Of a DNA stretch of 64,000 nucleotides, positions 60,661 through 64,000 are shown in pieces. Under the pieces are notes generated by a model that was not told where the DNA came from, did not search any database, and saw nothing but the letters and a program-made list of their open reading frames with translations. The stretch lies in NCBI RefSeq assembly GCF_000283155.1, contig NW_004454175.1, forward strand, positions 111,919 to 175,918, in the 5' to 3' direction. Source of the stretch: Ceratotherium simum simum. Its lineage: Eukaryota; Chordata; Mammalia; Perissodactyla; Rhinocerotidae. Position numbers and translations under genes: made by a program. Position 1 is the first letter of the stretch. Each line of letters opens with the position of its first letter.

Positions 60661-61339
60661 TAGCACAAGTATAGACGCTAAGGACAGTATCAGAATGTTA
60701 AGGGGAGGCATGGTTATATTTAATTTAAAAACTCAGAATAGAACCTATATACGATATCTAAAAGAAATGATCAGAATTCAGAGTTAGTTAGGGAAACTTG
60801 AACAATAGAATAAAAATCCAGCGAAATATAATGGGATTAAGGAGTGAATAGAAAGCAAGGAAATAGAATTTAGTGTAAAGTATTATTTCAAGTTTTGATG
60901 TTTTGATGTTCAGGAAAGTAGTTTCAGAAGGAGATGAGGGTCAAGGAAAATTGTTTGTTTCTTGGAGAGGTGAAACTCAAACATTTTTTAGGCCTAGAGG
61001 ATAGAACTAGAAAGAAATTAAAGATTCTAGAAAGGATATAATTGATGGGGCATAATATAACTGAGGGAAGAAGGGGAGGTAAAAAGAGCACAGGTGTCAG
61101 GGTGAGGTCTGGGGAAGGAAGGGTACCTTTTTCTCTGAGACAGAAAGAAAGGCAGTAAGTGTTAAGGTAGGAATGCTGAGGGCCTTTTTCCCATGCCTGT
61201 TTCCCCAACGTAAGAGGATTCATAGTCATCTGAGAACAAAAAAGATACAGGCAGCTAAAGGACATGAGAAGAGCCGAGGTTTATTGCAGCTGACTCATGA
61301 AAATGATCTTGTTTATTTCTTGATATCATCATTGTCTGT
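60661..61339. other. Intron 2, nothing recognised
   Basis: No exon or clear repeat. The 113-codon minus frame at 60924-61265 is unsupported by any family resemblance or splice border. Confidence 0.4.
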
Positions 61340-61480
61340 CTTCTTCCACCAGGTTGTAAACTCCATGAAGGCAAAGATTCTGCTATCTTGTTCATCACTA
61401 TCCTCAGCACCAAAAAATAGTGCCTGGCACATTGTTAGACACTCAATAAATATTTGTTGGGTGAATGGAGAATGAAAAAG
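61340..61480 (+). repeat. L2 3' end
   Basis: 'gttgtaaactccatgaaggc', 'atagtgcctggcacattgtt' and 'actcaataaatatttgttgg' are the L2 terminal region. Confidence 0.88.
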
Positions 61481-61789
61481 GGAGCTAATTGCACATACTT
61501 GAAATAATTGCTACTGTCTTTTAGCTTTCAATAAATGTGCAGACCATGAATACACTATGTTAATTGTCTCAGGACAGCTGTGTCATAAAAACTTGTCTAG
61601 AAGCACTGAGAAGCATAGAATGGTAATTATTGGATTTTTCCATGCTTAGAAATTGGTAGGACGGGGACTAGGGCTTTAGAGTTTTAGCAATATTTGACCA
61701 AGGATTGTAAAATGATATGTAGTACCCTAGTACTCTGAAGACCCTTTCATTAAGCAGAATCTTGATCAATGATAGCTTGGTAGATATGG
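61481..61789. other. Intron 2, nothing recognised
   Basis: No exon or repeat recognised. Confidence 0.4.
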
Positions 61790-62235
61790 CGTTAACTATT
61801 AGTTGCCTACCCTCTATGTGGTCTCCTTGTCTTCCTTAGGATTTATGTATTGTTAGAAGTACCACTGTAACCAGCTTAAAACTACATTTCCCAGCCCTCC
61901 CTGAAAATAGGTAGTGAGATATAACCAGAACTCATTGGATGAGATTGCTGAGAAAGCTTTAAAGGAGGCTGACCTAAGAGAACAGGCACCTTTATGCACT
62001 TTGCTCCTTCCTGCTGCCTAGAATATGAATATAATGGCTTGGAACCTCAGGGGTTATATGTGAGCATCCGGTAACCTTGAGAATGCAAGCCAGTGCAGAG
62101 GATGCTGGTACAGAATATAATTGTGGAGCTGCCATATTAGGCTTCCTGCAGCCTTCATATTTTGAGACAATATAAACTATTTTGTTTAAACTACTGTTAT
62201 TTTGGGTCTCTGTTTCGTTCAGTAGAACCCAGTTG
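61790..62235 (+). mobile_element. MLT1-like MaLR LTR
   Basis: 'aaactacatttcccagccct' near the middle, then 'tgcctagaatatgaatataa', and the 3' end 'tttaaactactgttattttg' plus 'ggtctctgttt' followed by a degenerate 'aacccagttgatta'. Limits approximate. Confidence 0.65.
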
Positions 62236-62965
62236 ATTAGAAAGGAAAAACTGAAAGGAATTAAGGGACTAGAGACCTCAATGTGGTCAACTGAAGAGCA
62301 GGTTTAATGGGAATAGGGATAAGAGGTTGAGGTCAGAGAGGGCTTACTAAGTTTGAGATGGGTGGGTAATGAAAGAGTCTAAGAGATGGTTGTAGGTTGC
62401 TAAAGTAGAATGCTGGTGATGTTCCTGGAGGAGAGAAAGTCGAGGAAATTATATTTGTGTACACAGATAGGTAACCAAGAGGTAACCCTTCGATTAGACC
62501 ATTGTTAGAGTTTTGACTCATGGGCCACCAAAGATCTATCTATGGATCTATCTTAAGGACTCCAATTTGAGATACACTACAAAATATTATTTTATTGTAT
62601 GGCCTTGTTGTCAAAATGATTTAAGGCAGCTAATAAAGATACAGACAAATTGTGAGATTAAAAAAAATTAAAAATAAGAAAATGGGACAAAGGGAAAATA
62701 TGGTAGAAGAACAAAATGGAAGCAGGAATGAAGTTAGAATGGTAAAAACATGTCCACGAGGTTCTCTATACCTTCTAGATGTATTGTAGGCAAGAAATTT
62801 TGGGTCAAAGCTTGCTAGCCATCAACTTGAAAAATGTTATAATATTCACGGGAGCAATGGGATAAAAACACACTATGGTTGTTCAGGAAAAGCACAAATA
62901 TTCCTTTTACTAAGACTATTTTACTTAAATTATGATTTTATATGACTGAATTAAAGAACAACATC
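62236..62965. other. Intron 2, AT-rich, nothing recognised
   Basis: No exon or repeat recognised. Confidence 0.4.
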
Positions 62966-63331
62966 AAAATTTCTCTTTTGTATGGGAGGAATATAAAGAC
63001 GGTTTTAAGGAGAACCACAATAACCAAGTTTACGTCATCCCCCAATATCGAGGTGAAAAGAATACGTTCAGTCGGGTAGCTCCCCCCAATACCGGTTACT
63101 TGAATATGTTTTCAGGATGAATGTCTTTGCCTAGACATAGCTAGAATAAAATTTCTCTTTTGTATGGGAGGAATATAAAGACGGTTTTAAGGAGAACCAC
63201 AATAACCAAGTTTACGTCATCCCCCAATATCGAGGTGAAAAGAATACGTTCAGTCGGGTAGCTCCCCCCAATACCGGTTACTTGAATATGTTTTCAGGAT
63301 GAATGTCTTTGCCTAGACATAGCTAGAATAA
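62966..63331. repeat. Exact tandem duplication, two copies of a 182-bp unit
   Basis: Bases 62966-63147 are repeated at 63148-63329 with no mismatch that I can find by reading, and identity continues two bases further, to 63331. The unit holds several CpGs ('caatatcgaggtgaaaagaa', 'caataccggttacttgaata') and is not a family I recognise. Confidence 0.96.
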
Positions 63332-63614
63332 CCAAAAGACTAAAAATAAGACATGTCAAAAACATTGATAGGAATTAAAAATTTTAGGCTTAGGAAAAAC
63401 TATAATGTAATGTAATGTAAAAATTAGCCTTAGATGTTACCTTTTGCTGTCTCTGCCAAACACAAATAAAGACTTAGATCTCAGCATGAAGGTTAGTGAA
63501 GAGAAAGATTATTGTGGTTGGTGGTGATGGTTATTAGGTATCGGAGGGTTCGCTTAAGTGGAGGCTATCTTTTCATCAAACCTTGAGGGGAGGAGTGATC
63601 TTTTGCCTTTGAGA
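63332..63614. other. Intron 2, possible LTR-like end
   Basis: A taatg pentamer run at 63405-63418 and 'aacacaaataaagacttaga' resembling a polyadenylation region. Too little to name. Confidence 0.3.
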
Positions 63615-63625
63615 GGGGAATTGCT

Positions 63626-63887
63626 GGGGCCGGCCCCGTGGCATAGCAGTTAAGTGGGCGTGCTCCGCTGCTGGCGACCCAGGTCCAGATCCAGGGCGCG
63701 CACCAACGCGCTGCTTGTCAGGCCATGCTGTGGCGGCGTCCCACGTAAAGTGGAGGAAAATGGGCAGTGGAGGAAGATGGGCACCGATGTTGCTCAGGGC
63801 CAGTCTTCCTCAGCAAAAAAAGAGGAGGATTGGCAGATATTAGCACAGGGCTGATCTCCCTCATACACACACATACAAAAATTAAAA
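63626..63887 (+). mobile_element. ERE SINE with tail module duplication
   Basis: Head ggggccggccccgtggcata, B-box region diverged (aggtccagatcca), 'catgctgtggcggcgtccca', then 'agtggaggaaaatgggc' and 'agtggaggaagatgggc' in tandem. Tail with ca-rich run. Flanks ggggaattgct (63615-63625) and gtggaattgct (63888-63898), 11 bp, one mismatch. Confidence 0.93.
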
Positions 63888-64000
63888 GTGGAATTGCTCT
63901 AAGATGGGGCTGTAGTTGGGGGCAAGGAAGGAAAAGACTGGAAGACTTCAAATCCCTTCCATTCTTAAGACTATGATTCCAGATTATTTTTGCTGTATAT

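Noticed and set aside
60924..61265. 113-codon minus-strand frame
   Set aside because: No homology recognised, no splice signals at sensible places; likely chance in C/T-rich antisense DNA.

Overview
This is a mammalian genomic window, almost certainly from a perissodactyl (horse family, or rhinoceros/tapir). The sign is about fifteen tRNA-derived SINEs of the equine ERE type, whose heads begin ggggccggccccgtggctta, carry RNA polymerase III A and B boxes and end in A-rich tails, mostly with target-site duplications. Older mammal-wide repeats (MIR, L2, L1M/HAL1, MER5, ERVL, MLT1) fill much of the rest. There are no bacterial-type operons, CRISPR arrays or complete intron-free genes.

The one protein-coding gene I can establish is MAP3K20 (ZAK, MLK7) on the + strand. 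Bases 9322-9514 are its first coding exon. It holds the start codon, the glycine-rich ATP loop and the catalytic lysine of the kinase domain, and ends at a phase-0 splice donor. Everything after 9514 is intron 2, at least 54 kb long in this window, with no further MAP3K20 exon recognisable. Everything before 9322 is intron 1 or 5' flank. A short segment ending in a strong splice donor at 9151/9152 may be an alternative first exon, only 170 nt from the coding exon.

Layout. 1-8560: intron 1 or upstream DNA with ERE SINEs, a MIR, a HAL1/L1 remnant, an antisense L1 3' fragment, and a minus-strand acidic open frame with exon-like edges at 5450-5602. 8820-9520: promoter-like segment, candidate 5' exon and coding exon. 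9515-27640: intron 2 with EREs, MIRs, L1 ends and two copies of a purine-rich segment. 27640-33620: an ERVL provirus on the minus strand with both LTRs, a tRNA-Leu-type primer site, integrase and dUTPase remnants, and a younger L1 inside. 33621-47690: mostly single-copy-looking intron with scattered EREs, MIRs, L2 and a mariner-like MITE. 47690-54520: an L1-dense block, two long L1s tail to tail, the second split by a solo LTR. 54521-64000: intron with MIRs, an L2, an MLT1 LTR, and an exact 182-bp tandem duplication at 62966-63331.

I found no convincing undescribed biological system. The items most worth checking are the exact 182-bp duplication, the candidate 5' exon with two upstream open frames, the overlapping upstream ORF five bases before the MAP3K20 start, the antisense exon-like frame, and the hairpin-bearing modular tails of the ERE SINEs.
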